From DAORHV01 sp964458645 (GTDB lineage: Bacteria > Patescibacteriota > Gracilibacteria > Peribacterales > Peribacteraceae), in assembly GCA_964458645.1 (NCBI GenBank), contig CAYWJU010000008.1:1-64000 (forward strand): a DNA stretch of 64,000 bases. The letters are read 5' to 3'. This document shows, one piece after another, positions 23,171 to 31,830 of the stretch. Position numbers and translations under genes: made by a program. The notes below the pieces were generated by a model. The model was not told the DNA's origin, did not search any database, and worked only from the letters and a program-made list of their open reading frames with translations. How positions within the stretch are numbered: the first letter of the stretch is position 1; each line of letters opens with the position of its first letter.

Positions 23171-25378
23171 ATGCGACAAACATCCGCCAACGGCTCGCTC
23201 CGCAGAACGCTGTTCATGGAAACGTCGGTGCTGCTCGCATTCGCTGTCATTGTGACGGTTTGTGCGGCGTTTTTTCTTGCTCGAAGTGAAATGCATGCAC
23301 GCACTGCAGCACAGTTGCAGTCGATTATTCACGCCAAAGAAGAGCTGCTCGAGCGCATGACGTCGAATCGGCGCGAACAGGTGGCGGCATTGGCAAAAGA
23401 CCCGAGTATTACTCGCTTTCCGAGCGTAACGAATGTGATTGGATTTCAAGGTTTGACCATCGTCAAAAGCGACGGAACGACGCGCGCAACGGTCGGCTCT
23501 CCGCCATCGGATGAGCTTCTGGCATCGGTTGCGGCATTGCGCAGCACGGACGCGACACGTTTCGTTGCATCTATTTCTCAGCGCGGCTGGGAAACATACT
23601 CGGTGATTGCGCCGATGCACTCGAACGAGAAGATGGTGGTCACATTCAGCGCCGAGCCGCTGTTGAACGAATTACTGAGTGTCGAAGAACTGGGTGAAAC
23701 CACCGACGTATTGCTTGGCGCAAAAAACAACGGTGACTTGTTGCTGCTGCACCAAGCGCGTGGATCGGACAGGGCTTCGCCGCTGGATTTGGGTGAGTAC
23801 GAAGCACAGCTAGTGGGTGGATCGCCGTTGGCAAAAGCCATAGCGGGCCGCGAAGGAATCGAGCAGGCCAGAGACTATGCGGGTATTGGCGTGTTGGCCG
23901 CCTATCGTTCCATGCCAAGCATCGGCTGGGGACTTGTGGTGCAAATCGACCAACATGAAATCGATTTGCCGCTGATTGCACTGGCGCTGAAGTTATTGGG
24001 TGCAGGCGCCGTGCTTATCCTGCTGCTGTCGCTGACAATGTTCAGCCTGGCACAACGGATTACAGCACCGCTCTTGGATCTGACGCGAAAACTCGACGGC
24101 CTGGAGTCCAAGCGTTGGCGCTTTGCCCGATCGATTTACACAGGCAATGAAATCGAGCGGCTGGATGATGCTGCATTCGACCTAACGCATCGTCTGCGCG
24201 AGTCACACGACCATCTGGAAGACCTCGTGCGCGTTCGTACTCGCGCACTCATGGAACAACATGCCCAGGACGACGCCATTCTGCAGAGCATTGAATACGG
24301 CCTGATTGTCACCGATGCCGATGGCGTTGTAACGCTCGTGAATGAAGCAGCCGAGTTGCTTACCGGCTGGAGCCAGGCCGAAGCAGCGGGGAAATCGTGC
24401 GATGCAATCTTGCACATCGTGAATCACGAGGAACAACCCATTGTCGGCCAAGATCACCCGATTATGAGCGTACTGGAAACGAAAAAACCCTATGCACCCC
24501 TTGTGGATCCGCAGCTTGCACTGCGGCGCAAGGACGGCACGCCGATGTCCTTATCTCTGCGTGTCACGCCCATTTTGCGCGGTTGGCATTGCTCCGGAAC
24601 GGTGACAATCTTCCGAGACATTACGGAGGACCGACGCATCGATCGCATGAAGTCCGAATTCATTTCTTTGGTGTCGCACCAGTTGCGCACTCCCCTGTCG
24701 TCCATGCGTTGGTATCTGGAAATGCTGCTGACAAAAGACGTCGGACCATTGAACGCAGATCAGCAGGGATACGTGGAACAGGTCGCAACATCCAACGAGC
24801 GCATGGTGCGCTTGGTCAACGCGCTCTTGAATGTGTCACGCATCGAACTGGGAACGCTGACTGCCGGCGCAGACATCGTAAAGCCACTGCAGATGCTGAA
24901 AGAGATTGAAAAATCGATCGTACGCGATATTGAGCGACGCAAGTTAACCGTGTCATACGATGTCGGAAATTGTGCCGAATTCAGCGTGAAAACAGATGCT
25001 GTCTTGTTGCAGCTCATCTTGGAAAACCTACTGATGAATGCCACGAAATACAGCCGTGAAGGAGGCACTATCGCCGTGGAAATGCGCCAAGATGACGACG
25101 GAGGCTGTACGGTGACAATCGCCGATAACGGCATCGGCATTCCGCCCGAGGAGCAACACAAGGTATTCAGCAAGCTCTTCCGCGCGCACAACGCGCAATC
25201 ATCGGATACCGATGGCAATGGATTGGGATTGTATATCTCGCGCATCGCATCCGAATCGATCGGCGCCGATCTTCGATTCAAGAGCACGGCAGACCGAACA
25301 ACATTCGTATTGCGATTACCTGCTACGACCCAGCGAGCATCGCAGACGCCTGAAAGGCCGCCGACAGACCAGCGATGA
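23171..25378 (+). CDS. Membrane sensor histidine kinase
   Basis: This 735-residue kinase has a membrane helix at about 18-37, an extracytoplasmic Cache-like sensor of about 235 residues, a second helix near 275-297, a HAMP linker, a PAS domain (GLIVTDADGVVTLVNEAA), the HisKA box SHQLRTPLSS with the phospho-His near 502, and a HATPase with N, G1 and G2 boxes (ENLLMNATKY, DNGIGIP, GNGLGLYI). TATAAT at 23138-23143 gives a short leader; GTG 23165 is an alternative start. It directly follows the pilin genes and could partner the receiver at 11545. Its end overlaps the convergent pgpA gene by 56 bases. Confidence 0.95.
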   Translation: MRQTSANGSLRRTLFMETSVLLAFAVIVTVCAAFFLARSEMHARTAAQLQSIIHAKEELLERMTSNRREQVAALAKDPSITRFPSVTNVIGFQGLTIVKSDGTTRATVGSPPSDELLASVAALRSTDATRFVASISQRGWETYSVIAPMHSNEKMVVTFSAEPLLNELLSVEELGETTDVLLGAKNNGDLLLLHQARGSDRASPLDLGEYEAQLVGGSPLAKAIAGREGIEQARDYAGIGVLAAYRSMPSIGWGLVVQIDQHEIDLPLIALALKLLGAGAVLILLLSLTMFSLAQRITAPLLDLTRKLDGLESKRWRFARSIYTGNEIERLDDAAFDLTHRLRESHDHLEDLVRVRTRALMEQHAQDDAILQSIEYGLIVTDADGVVTLVNEAAELLTGWSQAEAAGKSCDAILHIVNHEEQPIVGQDHPIMSVLETKKPYAPLVDPQLALRRKDGTPMSLSLRVTPILRGWHCSGTVTIFRDITEDRRIDRMKSEFISLVSHQLRTPLSSMRWYLEMLLTKDVGPLNADQQGYVEQVATSNERMVRLVNALLNVSRIELGTLTAGADIVKPLQMLKEIEKSIVRDIERRKLTVSYDVGNCAEFSVKTDAVLLQLILENLLMNATKYSREGGTIAVEMRQDDDGGCTVTIADNGIGIPPEEQHKVFSKLFRAHNAQSSDTDGNGLGLYISRIASESIGADLRFKSTADRTTFVLRLPATTQRASQTPERPPTDQR

Positions 25379-25838
25379 CCAGCGCAGTGTAGAAACCCGC
25401 TACGACGTCATCTAGCAAAACCGCAACCGGAGCATTGATTGCATCGATGCGGCGAATGCCAAGCGGCTTCATGCTATCGATGATGCGAAACAACCCGAAT
25501 GCCAAAAGCGCCGGCAACACGCGCACACGGTCATCGACCAGTTGTGGTGCCAATGCGACAAGTATGCCAAGGAACTCATCGACCACCACGTATGATTGAT
25601 CGACATCATGTGCGGGGACGTAGCGGCGCAACGCCACAATCGAGCAACAGCCGACGAGTAGGCCGATGCCGAGAAGGACGCCGATGCGCAGCGAATCGTT
25701 TTGCGGCAACGCGGATTCCAAGGCCAGCAGGGCGATTGTCGATGCGGCACTGGCCAAGAGCGCCGGCCGCCACGGGAGCCGGCCGATGCCTCCGAGTGTG
25801 AGCAGATACAGGCCGGACGTCATGCCTTTTTTGTGCAT
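25323..25838 (-). CDS. pgpA: Phosphatidylglycerophosphatase A
   Basis: A 171-residue membrane protein of the PgpA family: the N-terminal GLYLLTLGGIGRLPWRP replaces the usual TxxGxGxxPxxPGT segment, and the VVVDEFLGILVAL motif and the DDVVAGFYTAL near the C-terminus match the conserved Asp residues. It dephosphorylates phosphatidylglycerol phosphate. The start at 25838 lies just after the stop of the CDP-lipid synthase gene, so the two form an operon. The last 56 bases overlap the convergent histidine kinase gene. Confidence 0.85.
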   Translation of the reverse strand: MHKKGMTSGLYLLTLGGIGRLPWRPALLASAASTIALLALESALPQNDSLRIGVLLGIGLLVGCCSIVALRRYVPAHDVDQSYVVVDEFLGILVALAPQLVDDRVRVLPALLAFGLFRIIDSMKPLGIRRIDAINAPVAVLLDDVVAGFYTALVIAGLSAAFQASAMLAGS

Positions 25839-25843
25839 ACGAC

Positions 25844-26368
25844 TTAGTACCAAACGTCCTTCCAGCCCAGTAAATAAGAACTGCTGTTGGCAAGCAGGCT
25901 GAGCAACGGAGCGGCAATCAGCAGAACGAAGACGTCGAGAGGCGTTGCATGGTAGAACGGCCAAATGAAGACGATGGCGCCGAGCACGTAATCGATTCCG
26001 TCCAAAATAGGCCAAGCATGACCGGGCGCAATGCCGACGCGTCGTTTCACGAAGCTTTTTACGAGGTCTCCAAACAGCGCGCCGAAACCGAGAAGCAGGC
26101 CCACAAGGGCGCTCTGGCCGAGCGAGGTATGCAATTCATTCAGCTCTTTGAAGAACCAAACGTTGCGCAATGAAAATTGGATCAACGCACAGATCACCGC
26201 CGACGCTACGCCGACCGCGAAGCCGCGATACGTTTTATTGGCGCCGAAAAGCTTAACGCAAATCGGCGTGTTCCACCGGGCGATGCCGGGCAATTTGCGG
26301 GCAACAACCGGCATGCCATTAGCGACGAAAGCCGGCAGAAAGAGGTACAAGACGTCGGGAATGCTCAT
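25844..26368 (-). CDS. CDP-lipid synthase of the CarS/DUF46 family
   Basis: This 174-residue polytopic protein has the family hallmarks NGMPVVARKL near 18, DxxxF-type ANKTYRGFAVGV near 45, and the C-terminal DGIDYVLGAIVF. CarS enzymes transfer CMP to the phosphate of a lipid; in archaea the substrate is unsaturated archaetidic acid, and in bacteria probably phosphatidic acid in place of CdsA. The ATG at 26368 lies 7 bases after TACTCT. It is followed by pgpA and surrounded by two CDP-alcohol phosphatidyltransferases, so a complete CDP-lipid route is present. Confidence 0.85.
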   Translation of the reverse strand: MSIPDVLYLFLPAFVANGMPVVARKLPGIARWNTPICVKLFGANKTYRGFAVGVASAVICALIQFSLRNVWFFKELNELHTSLGQSALVGLLLGFGALFGDLVKSFVKRRVGIAPGHAWPILDGIDYVLGAIVFIWPFYHATPLDVFVLLIAAPLLSLLANSSSYLLGWKDVWY

Positions 26369-26458
26369 GCGCAAGAGAGTATGCACCCCGACGAAGTCCT
26401 TTTCTAGGGACTTGGCAACGAACTTCTCCTGCTGTGTGAGCCGCGCTACAGTGGCCGC

Positions 26459-27466
26459 ATGCGAATTCTGGTGACCGGCGGCGGCGGCTTCCTTGGGCGA
26501 AATTTGGTGCGCTTGTTGGCACTCGACGCCAGCAACGAGATTGTTGTGGTCAGCCGCTCCCCCGTACAGCAGGTGGCGCGCGCGTACGCAGGCAATACCC
26601 CGAACGTCCGCTACGTCGACGGCGTCGATATCGAATCTCAGAGTTGTATTTCCGATCACTTGAACGGCGTTGAAACGGTCTACCATCTCGCCGCGCGCAT
26701 TGAGTTCGATAACCGGTCCTTGCAGCGTGATTTCGATACCAATGTAATCGGCACGTTGAACGTATTGCGCTGCTGCGAAGACGCCGGCGTGAAAACGCTG
26801 GTAGTCGTGAGTTCCATTGCCTCCATGGGGTACACCGACGACGGCAGTCCGGTGACCGAAGACTTCCGATTCGACTGGGATGCGCGTCCGCACAACGTCT
26901 ACATGCGCACCAAGTGGTTCGCAGACCAGGCGGTGCTGGCCGCGCCGACCAAGAGCACGCGGGTCGTTATCGCCAATCCGACCGTGATCGTAGGCCCCGG
27001 CGCCACCGGCAACATATTCAAGCTGTTCAAATACGCCGCCACCGCGCCGTTGATCTTGGGACCCACCGGCAAGGTGAATATCGCCGATGTCCGTGACGTA
27101 GCTGCCGGACTCATACATTTGAGCGTGCACGGCAAACACAAAGAGCGCTACATCGTAGGTGGTGACGAACATGCGAACTTCTACGAGCTGCTGAAGCTCA
27201 TCGTGCAGGCGCTCGGAAAGCACGCGCCTGTGCTGCCGCTCCCCAAGCTCATCGCCACGCTGCTGTGCCCAGTGCTGCAGCTGCTGGAGGCATGTGGCAT
27301 GAACTTCGAAGCGAAGAAAACCACCAGCAAGCATTTGGCAATCAGCTTCCAGGATATTTTCGCATCCAACGCCAAAATGCGTGCGACCGGCTGGGCTCCC
27401 GCTGGAGGCATTCGCAAGACCGTGACTGAAAGCGTGGCGTGGTACAAGGACGCCAAACTGCTCTAG
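26459..27466 (+). CDS. NAD-dependent epimerase/dehydratase (extended SDR)
   Basis: A 335-residue extended SDR: nucleotide-binding VTGGGGFLGRNLVRLL at residues 5-20, VYHLAARIEF near 75, catalytic Ser in VVVSSIASMG and the YMRTK (YxxxK) pair near 149. The closest recognised group is the 3-beta-HSD/dihydroflavonol reductase-like branch. The substrate is unknown; neighbours suggest lipid or isoprenoid metabolism. The ATG lies 6 bases after TACAGT. It is divergent from the CarS-like gene with 90 bases between starts. Confidence 0.85.
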   Translation: MRILVTGGGGFLGRNLVRLLALDASNEIVVVSRSPVQQVARAYAGNTPNVRYVDGVDIESQSCISDHLNGVETVYHLAARIEFDNRSLQRDFDTNVIGTLNVLRCCEDAGVKTLVVVSSIASMGYTDDGSPVTEDFRFDWDARPHNVYMRTKWFADQAVLAAPTKSTRVVIANPTVIVGPGATGNIFKLFKYAATAPLILGPTGKVNIADVRDVAAGLIHLSVHGKHKERYIVGGDEHANFYELLKLIVQALGKHAPVLPLPKLIATLLCPVLQLLEACGMNFEAKKTTSKHLAISFQDIFASNAKMRATGWAPAGGIRKTVTESVAWYKDAKLL

Positions 27467-27508
27467 TCGCACCTTGTGACGCGTCGTATGGCGGACTACT
27501 ATTTGCGC

Positions 27509-28078
27509 ATGAGTCTCGCCAACAGCATCACCTGTCTTCGCATCCTGCTGGCACCGATCATCACCGCGCTGCTGTTCGCCCCCGAGGTCCCCTACAGCCT
27601 CGCTGTGGCGGCAGGATTGTTCGTGCTGGCCATGCTCACCGACTTGGTCGACGGCCGCATTGCGCGTGCATACAAGCAGGCGAGTCAGGTGGGTGGGCAC
27701 CTGGACGGATTGGCTGACAAATTGCTGTGGAATCTGCTGCTGTTTTCATTTGCTGCATTCGGCCTGGTGCCATTCTGGTTCGCCGCAATCGTGTTCACGC
27801 GCGACGCGCTGGCAACCGAGTTCAAAAGCATCGCCGCCATCCGCGGCGTGAAAATGGCCGTGACGTCGTTCGAGGGAAAGGCCAAGGTCGCACTGCAATC
27901 GGTGGGGTTGTGCTTCGGCTTCGCCGCACTGCTGGGTAGTGAATACTGGCCATTGGCATTGGATTACATTGTCGTACTGGCACAGCTCTGCATGGGCTGC
28001 TTTGTCATCGCGCTGTTGTTCGGGCTCGTCAATTTCTACAAAGACGTCGTGCGCAACTTCAAGAAAGTCCTCCGGTAA
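27509..28078 (+). CDS. pgsA: CDP-alcohol phosphatidyltransferase, PgsA-like (copy 1)
   Basis: A 189-residue membrane enzyme with the full catalytic signature D45-x2-D48-G-x2-A-R-x8-G62-x3-D66-x3-D70. It would join a CDP-lipid to glycerol 3-phosphate or another alcohol phosphate. The start at 27509 (MSLANSITCLRI) is chosen over the ATG 18 bases upstream because TACTAT sits exactly 6 bases before it and the product then begins like other PgsA proteins. The convergent second copy ends 6 bases beyond its stop. Confidence 0.88.
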   Translation: MSLANSITCLRILLAPIITALLFAPEVPYSLAVAAGLFVLAMLTDLVDGRIARAYKQASQVGGHLDGLADKLLWNLLLFSFAAFGLVPFWFAAIVFTRDALATEFKSIAAIRGVKMAVTSFEGKAKVALQSVGLCFGFAALLGSEYWPLALDYIVVLAQLCMGCFVIALLFGLVNFYKDVVRNFKKVLR

Positions 28079-28084
28079 GCCGGA

Positions 28085-28672
28085 TTACTCGACGTGCTGC
28101 TTACGCGATGCGAACAGCGCCTTGGTGTTTTCGATGAAATCGTGCGGCGAGATAATGAGGCTGAGGAAAAAGCCTGCCAACATGGTGTAGTAGGCCCATG
28201 TCCTCAGTGTGAACGCATCGCCAACGCCTGGGAGTTGTCCGGATGCGACGCAAATCGACAGTAGTCCAATGACCAGCGACAAAATAATGAGCAATCCTTG
28301 CCACTTGCCCGCAATCAGCGTTCCGACATTCGGCTTATAGCTGATCATGTAGCTTCGCACGCCGTTCACGATGATCATGCGGCCGAGCACCAATTCGAGC
28401 AGCCAAAGGGGGTACAGACCCATGCTTTGCAGATAGACAAAGTATGTAAGCACCAAGAGTTTGTCGGCCATGGAATCCAGGCAGCCGCCCAGTGTGGTCA
28501 CCATGTCACGACGGCGCGCAATTTGCCCATCGACGATGTCCGATGCCAACGCAATGAGAAATACCGCCGTGGCCCAAGCGTAGTTGTTTGGAATCTGCGT
28601 TAAGAACAACAGCGTCACGCCCACCGGGGCCATGAAAAGGCGGAAGATCGTGATCTTGGTTGCAAGGTTCAT
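28085..28672 (-). CDS. CDP-alcohol phosphatidyltransferase (copy 2)
   Basis: A 195-residue paralogue with the catalytic signature at exactly the same positions (D45, D48, G49, A52, R53, G62, D66, D70) but diverged elsewhere, including residues after the motif (RGxxR absent from both). Two copies suggest two head groups, for example glycerol phosphate and inositol phosphate, which sequence alone cannot assign. A perfect TATAAT lies 6 bases before the ATG. Confidence 0.88.
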   Translation of the reverse strand: MNLATKITIFRLFMAPVGVTLLFLTQIPNNYAWATAVFLIALASDIVDGQIARRRDMVTTLGGCLDSMADKLLVLTYFVYLQSMGLYPLWLLELVLGRMIIVNGVRSYMISYKPNVGTLIAGKWQGLLIILSLVIGLLSICVASGQLPGVGDAFTLRTWAYYTMLAGFFLSLIISPHDFIENTKALFASRKQHVE

Positions 28673-28679
28673 GGCCGGA

Positions 28680-29426
28680 TTATACGCCTACAACGGAGGG
28701 ACTGCTTTCCACCTCCAGCATCACCGGCAAGTGATCGGATAAACGCACATCTTTCAGCGCCTGAATGCGCTTTACGACAATGTCCGGCGAATGCAGGAAC
28801 ACGTCCAGCGTCTTCTTGGGGCGATGCGTCGGAAACGTAAATTCCTTGGGGTCATTCGCCAGTTTCATGCCCTCTTTATGGAATGGCTCCAGCTCGTGCG
28901 TACCGGCAAGAATATTGTAATCGCCGCACGTAATGACCTTTTTGCGGCCGCCTCCGGCCAACAGGGAAAGCAGGTGGAACTGATGCTTCCGCACCCAGCG
29001 ACGCAACGAGTTGTGACTCAGAAATACCGAGAAACCATTGTCGAAGCTGGCTTCGGTCAGCAGACGCTTGAAGCCTTTTTGGAAGTAATGACGCTTCACT
29101 GAAAATTTCATGTTCGACAGAATGCAGAGTGATTTCTTTTTGTAGAACGGCGCGCGACTGAAGACGCTGCCCGCCCGGTACTTATTCGAAATATCCGAAT
29201 ACTTGTACTTGGGCAGCAAGCGGTCGATGAGCGGGGAGTCCGAATCGATTTCCACGAAGCAGCACACATCCGGCTTCTCGCGCTCAATCATTTTCTGTAG
29301 AGCGGTAATATGGTCTTCGCCCTTGCAGAGCATGGGCAACGCGAACTTCAGGCCTTTGGAGACGTACTTCTTGGCCGAGCCATCGACACCGGTGCAGTAC
29401 GCCAGGTTGTAGAGCAATACTTTCAT
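28680..29426 (-). CDS. Endonuclease/exonuclease/phosphatase-family protein
   Basis: A 248-residue EEP fold: MKVLLYNLAY at the start, the metal-binding Glu in VCCFVEIDSDS, SHNSLRR, the GDYNI strand motif and the C-terminal SDHLPVMLEV with the catalytic Asp-His pair. Members cleave phosphodiesters in DNA, RNA or phospholipids (sphingomyelinase-like). The neighbouring lipid genes make a phospholipid substrate plausible, but this is inference. GATACT ends 7 bases before the ATG. The stop is 7 bases from the start of the phosphatidyltransferase downstream on the same strand. Confidence 0.8.
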   Translation of the reverse strand: MKVLLYNLAYCTGVDGSAKKYVSKGLKFALPMLCKGEDHITALQKMIEREKPDVCCFVEIDSDSPLIDRLLPKYKYSDISNKYRAGSVFSRAPFYKKKSLCILSNMKFSVKRHYFQKGFKRLLTEASFDNGFSVFLSHNSLRRWVRKHQFHLLSLLAGGGRKKVITCGDYNILAGTHELEPFHKEGMKLANDPKEFTFPTHRPKKTLDVFLHSPDIVVKRIQALKDVRLSDHLPVMLEVESSPSVVGV

Positions 29427-29473
29427 GGATCGAAGTATCTCCTGTTTCTTGGAAAAAAGACACACAGGCGAAA

Positions 29474-29498
29474 GAGGGCCAGCATCATGCTGACCCTC
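29474..29498 (-). terminator. GC-rich stem-loop after the 29535 gene
   Basis: Ten pairs with one wobble (GAGGGTCAGC with GCTGGCCCTC on the minus strand) around a 5-base loop, followed by only three T. It lies 37 bases after the stop and matches the hairpin style of the 3584 and 38009 genes. Confidence 0.5.
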
Positions 29499-29534
29499 AG
29501 TCTGCCGCTCACTGCACACCAATGGTCGAATCGA

Positions 29535-30470
29535 TCACTTCTTCTCGGCCGCGGCCTTCTCTTCGGCCCGCAGCTTCAGCCAGTTCTCGCGGTACATCTT
29601 GCCGTACTCCACGCCCTGGCCGAGCGTGATGATCAGGGTCTGGTCGGCGACCTCCTTGGGCAGGAAGCCGGCCGCCTTCAGCTGACGGACGGTGCCCGCA
29701 TCGAACGGACGGTAGCAGTTGCGCTCGAGCATCGACCGGAACGAGTCGCCGATGGCCTTCTCCCAGTCTTCCTTGGCCACCTTGCGGAGCGCCTCCGGCA
29801 CCTTGCCCTCGGGTGTTACTCCGTGGAGCAGGCTCCAGTGGCAGCCGCCGCGGTGGTCGTAGGTCTGGTCGGCGGCCTTCTGGAGGTCGGCGTACACCTT
29901 CTCGGCCAGCTCCTTGGCCACGCCACCCACGCCCCATTTGGGGTCGGCGAGGAAAAAGATTCCGTTCGGGTACTGCTCCGGCGCATCCAGAGGAAACTCC
30001 CCCTTCTGCGCGAAGTAGAACCAGTACGGCCTCGCCCCGATGACCATAACCGGCGTGTCGATGTCCTTGAGCCGGACCTTGTGACTGTTGTAGCTCACGA
30101 AGGGCCGCTGAATCCGGATCTCCAGCGTCTGTCCGGCCTTCATCGTCACGGACTTGTCATCGACGGTCACCCCGCTCTCCCAGAGGAGCTCACCCTTGTC
30201 GTCTTTCAGGGCGTACTCGACGGGCTGCGGGAAACCGAAACGGCTGTGGCGGGTGAGGAAACGGAACGTGCCGGGCTTGAGGCCGAAACCGGGGGCCGCG
30301 GCGTCCTTCTTGAAACCGAGGCACTCCTGCGTGGACAGCTGCTTACCCTTGCTGTCGGAGATGACGGTGGTCGCGGGGTACTGGAACCCCGCATCGACGT
30401 AGGTGACCCGCACGTCGTCGGCGGGCGCGGCGGGCATGAAAGCCGCCACGAGAAACAGAAACGCGTTCAT
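29535..30470 (-). CDS. Exported hypothetical protein of foreign appearance
   Basis: A 311-residue protein with a short signal peptide (MNAFLFLVAAFMPAAPA, cut after about residue 17) and a mature part with a beta-rich first half (VTYVDAGFQYPATTV; QTLEIRIQRP) and a helical, Lys/Glu-rich end. No domain is recognised; composition recalls planctomycete exported proteins. Codons favour G/C at third positions far more than the flanking genes. The leader is about 85-100 bases with an AAGGA 10 bases before the ATG. The gene interrupts an otherwise native neighbourhood and is probably acquired. Confidence 0.65.
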   Translation of the reverse strand: MNAFLFLVAAFMPAAPADDVRVTYVDAGFQYPATTVISDSKGKQLSTQECLGFKKDAAAPGFGLKPGTFRFLTRHSRFGFPQPVEYALKDDKGELLWESGVTVDDKSVTMKAGQTLEIRIQRPFVSYNSHKVRLKDIDTPVMVIGARPYWFYFAQKGEFPLDAPEQYPNGIFFLADPKWGVGGVAKELAEKVYADLQKAADQTYDHRGGCHWSLLHGVTPEGKVPEALRKVAKEDWEKAIGDSFRSMLERNCYRPFDAGTVRQLKAAGFLPKEVADQTLIITLGQGVEYGKMYRENWLKLRAEEKAAAEKK

Positions 30471-30563
30471 GGTCTTGAGTCCTTGTCTGTAAGTGAAACG
30501 GTGTGGTGAATGAGCGGCAAATTGCCCGCATCATGCAAGCAAACTGCAACGAGCAGTAAATAT

Positions 30564-30592
30564 ACTATAGAATATTTACTAAAATATGTCTA
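30564..30592 (-). promoter_or_regulatory. Promoter of the 29535 gene
   Basis: TAGACA (30592-30587) and TATAGT (30569-30564) on the minus strand are 17 bases apart in a very AT-rich stretch. The leader contains a GCGG/CCGC hairpin. Confidence 0.65.
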
Positions 30593-30642
30593 TTTGTCGC
30601 TCAAGCGCCTCAAGGTGGCCTTCTTACGGTATTGATTGATAT

Positions 30643-30689
30643 TTGACAAAATCTATTAACTATTGCAAAAAAGAATAAAATGGTACAAT
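30643..30689 (+). promoter_or_regulatory. Promoter region of the 30789 gene
   Basis: TACAAT (30684-30689) has TTGCAA (30663-30668) 15 bases upstream; a consensus TTGACA (30643-30648) lies too far for that -10. The 95-base leader begins with a GTTCTTTGG/CCAAGAAC hairpin (one bulge) followed by a second GTCCG/CGGAC stem. Confidence 0.5.
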
Positions 30690-30788
30690 AGGGACACGTT
30701 CTTTGGATGCACCAAGAACAGACCGTCCGACGCCGCACGATGCGCGCGCCGGACACAAACCCTAACCAAACGAAAGTGCAGGCTTGCT

Positions 30789-31487
30789 ATGCGCACCATG
30801 CGCAACCAGCCGGTGACCACCGGCACGTTCCTCCTCGGCGTCGCGTTGATCGCGATCGCCCTCTACAACAACCAGTCCGCGTCCGCACAGGACAAGGGCA
30901 CCCCGCAGTACATGACCCTCGACAAGGATTCGATGACGAAGCTCAAGAAGGCCGGCGACAGCGTGACCTTCGAGGCCGGAGACAACGGCAAGGCGAGCAT
31001 CGACTTCTACGTGGGTACGACGAAGTACCCCGCCGAGGCGCACCTCGGAACCAAGGGCAAGGCGGTCTTCTCCCTCGAGTCGTTCAAGGACGGCGACAAG
31101 GAGAAGCTCTGTCTCGTCCTGCGGTTCGACCGGCCCGACAAGGACAACGCCAGCATCATGTTCCTGAAGCTCGCCCCCAAGATCCGGCAGATGGCGTTCA
31201 CGACCGAAGAGGACCAAGATTTCGGCGCGAACATCTACACCGGTGTGGACAAGGGCGGCACCGAGCCAGAAGACGGGAAGGTGCGGAACATGTACAGCTC
31301 GATGGGCAACTACGGCGACAAGACCGCGGGCGGCAAGTTGTTCTACGTGACCCCCAGTTACAAGAACGACACGCACGAGGCGGAGGGCACGCGGGGATTC
31401 TTCATCGCCCCAGTGCCCCAGCCCACCACGCCGAAGAAGGTCGGGATCATCCTCGGCCTGACGACGTGGGAACCCGCCAAGAAGTGA
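30789..31487 (+). CDS. Exported hypothetical protein of foreign appearance
   Basis: A 232-residue protein with a signal peptide (VTTGTFLLGVALIAIALYNN, cut after SASAQ near residue 34). The mature part is Lys/Asp/Gly-rich and beta-strand-like, without a recognised domain. GC and third-position GC are high, in contrast to the AT-rich promoter and to the tRNA and large gene that follow. It is divergent from the 29535 gene, and both share promoter and leader style, so they may have arrived together. A strong terminator follows. Confidence 0.65.
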   Translation: MRTMRNQPVTTGTFLLGVALIAIALYNNQSASAQDKGTPQYMTLDKDSMTKLKKAGDSVTFEAGDNGKASIDFYVGTTKYPAEAHLGTKGKAVFSLESFKDGDKEKLCLVLRFDRPDKDNASIMFLKLAPKIRQMAFTTEEDQDFGANIYTGVDKGGTEPEDGKVRNMYSSMGNYGDKTAGGKLFYVTPSYKNDTHEAEGTRGFFIAPVPQPTTPKKVGIILGLTTWEPAKK

Positions 31488-31532
31488 TCTGAAGACGCAA
31501 TGTGACCAAGAGTGCATCCAAAGGGCATAGAC

Positions 31533-31588
31533 GCAGCGACGGATCGCTGCATCGGGCCGGTGCTTGTAGCACCGGCCACCCTTTTTTG
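31533..31588 (+). terminator. Double hairpin with rho-independent terminator
   Basis: A GCAGCG/CGCTGC stem (31533-31550) precedes a 10-bp stem, GGCCGGTGCT (31555-31564) with AGCACCGGCC (31568-31577), followed by ACCC and T6. Confidence 0.85.
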
Positions 31589-31638
31589 TGTCTACGTAAA
31601 ACTGTCCGAGTTTTTTCGTGCGATGACATGAAGTCAGA

Positions 31639-31713
31639 TGGAGCCGCCTGAGAGGATTGAACTCTCGACCCACGCATTACAAGTGCGTTGCTCTACCGCT
31701 GAGCTAAGGCGGC
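31639..31713 (-). tRNA. trnT-TGT: tRNA-Thr (TGT anticodon)
   Basis: On the minus strand the acceptor GCCGCCT pairs with AGGCGGC, the D arm reads TAGCTCAGCGGTAGAGCA, the anticodon arm ACGCA-CTTGTAA-TGCGT places TGT at the anticodon, and the T arm has GTTCAATCC. The CCA end is encoded (31641-31639) after a T discriminator. Anticodon UGU reads ACA and, by wobble, other Thr codons. Confidence 0.96.
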
Positions 31714-31830
31714 CTATGCTTCCGAACAAAGAACGGCTGACCGACGAGCATCATTATCGATTCACCGCGCTACGGCAAGCATACTCGACCTTTATAGACC
31801 AAAATTATAAAATATGGTAAAATAATATAA

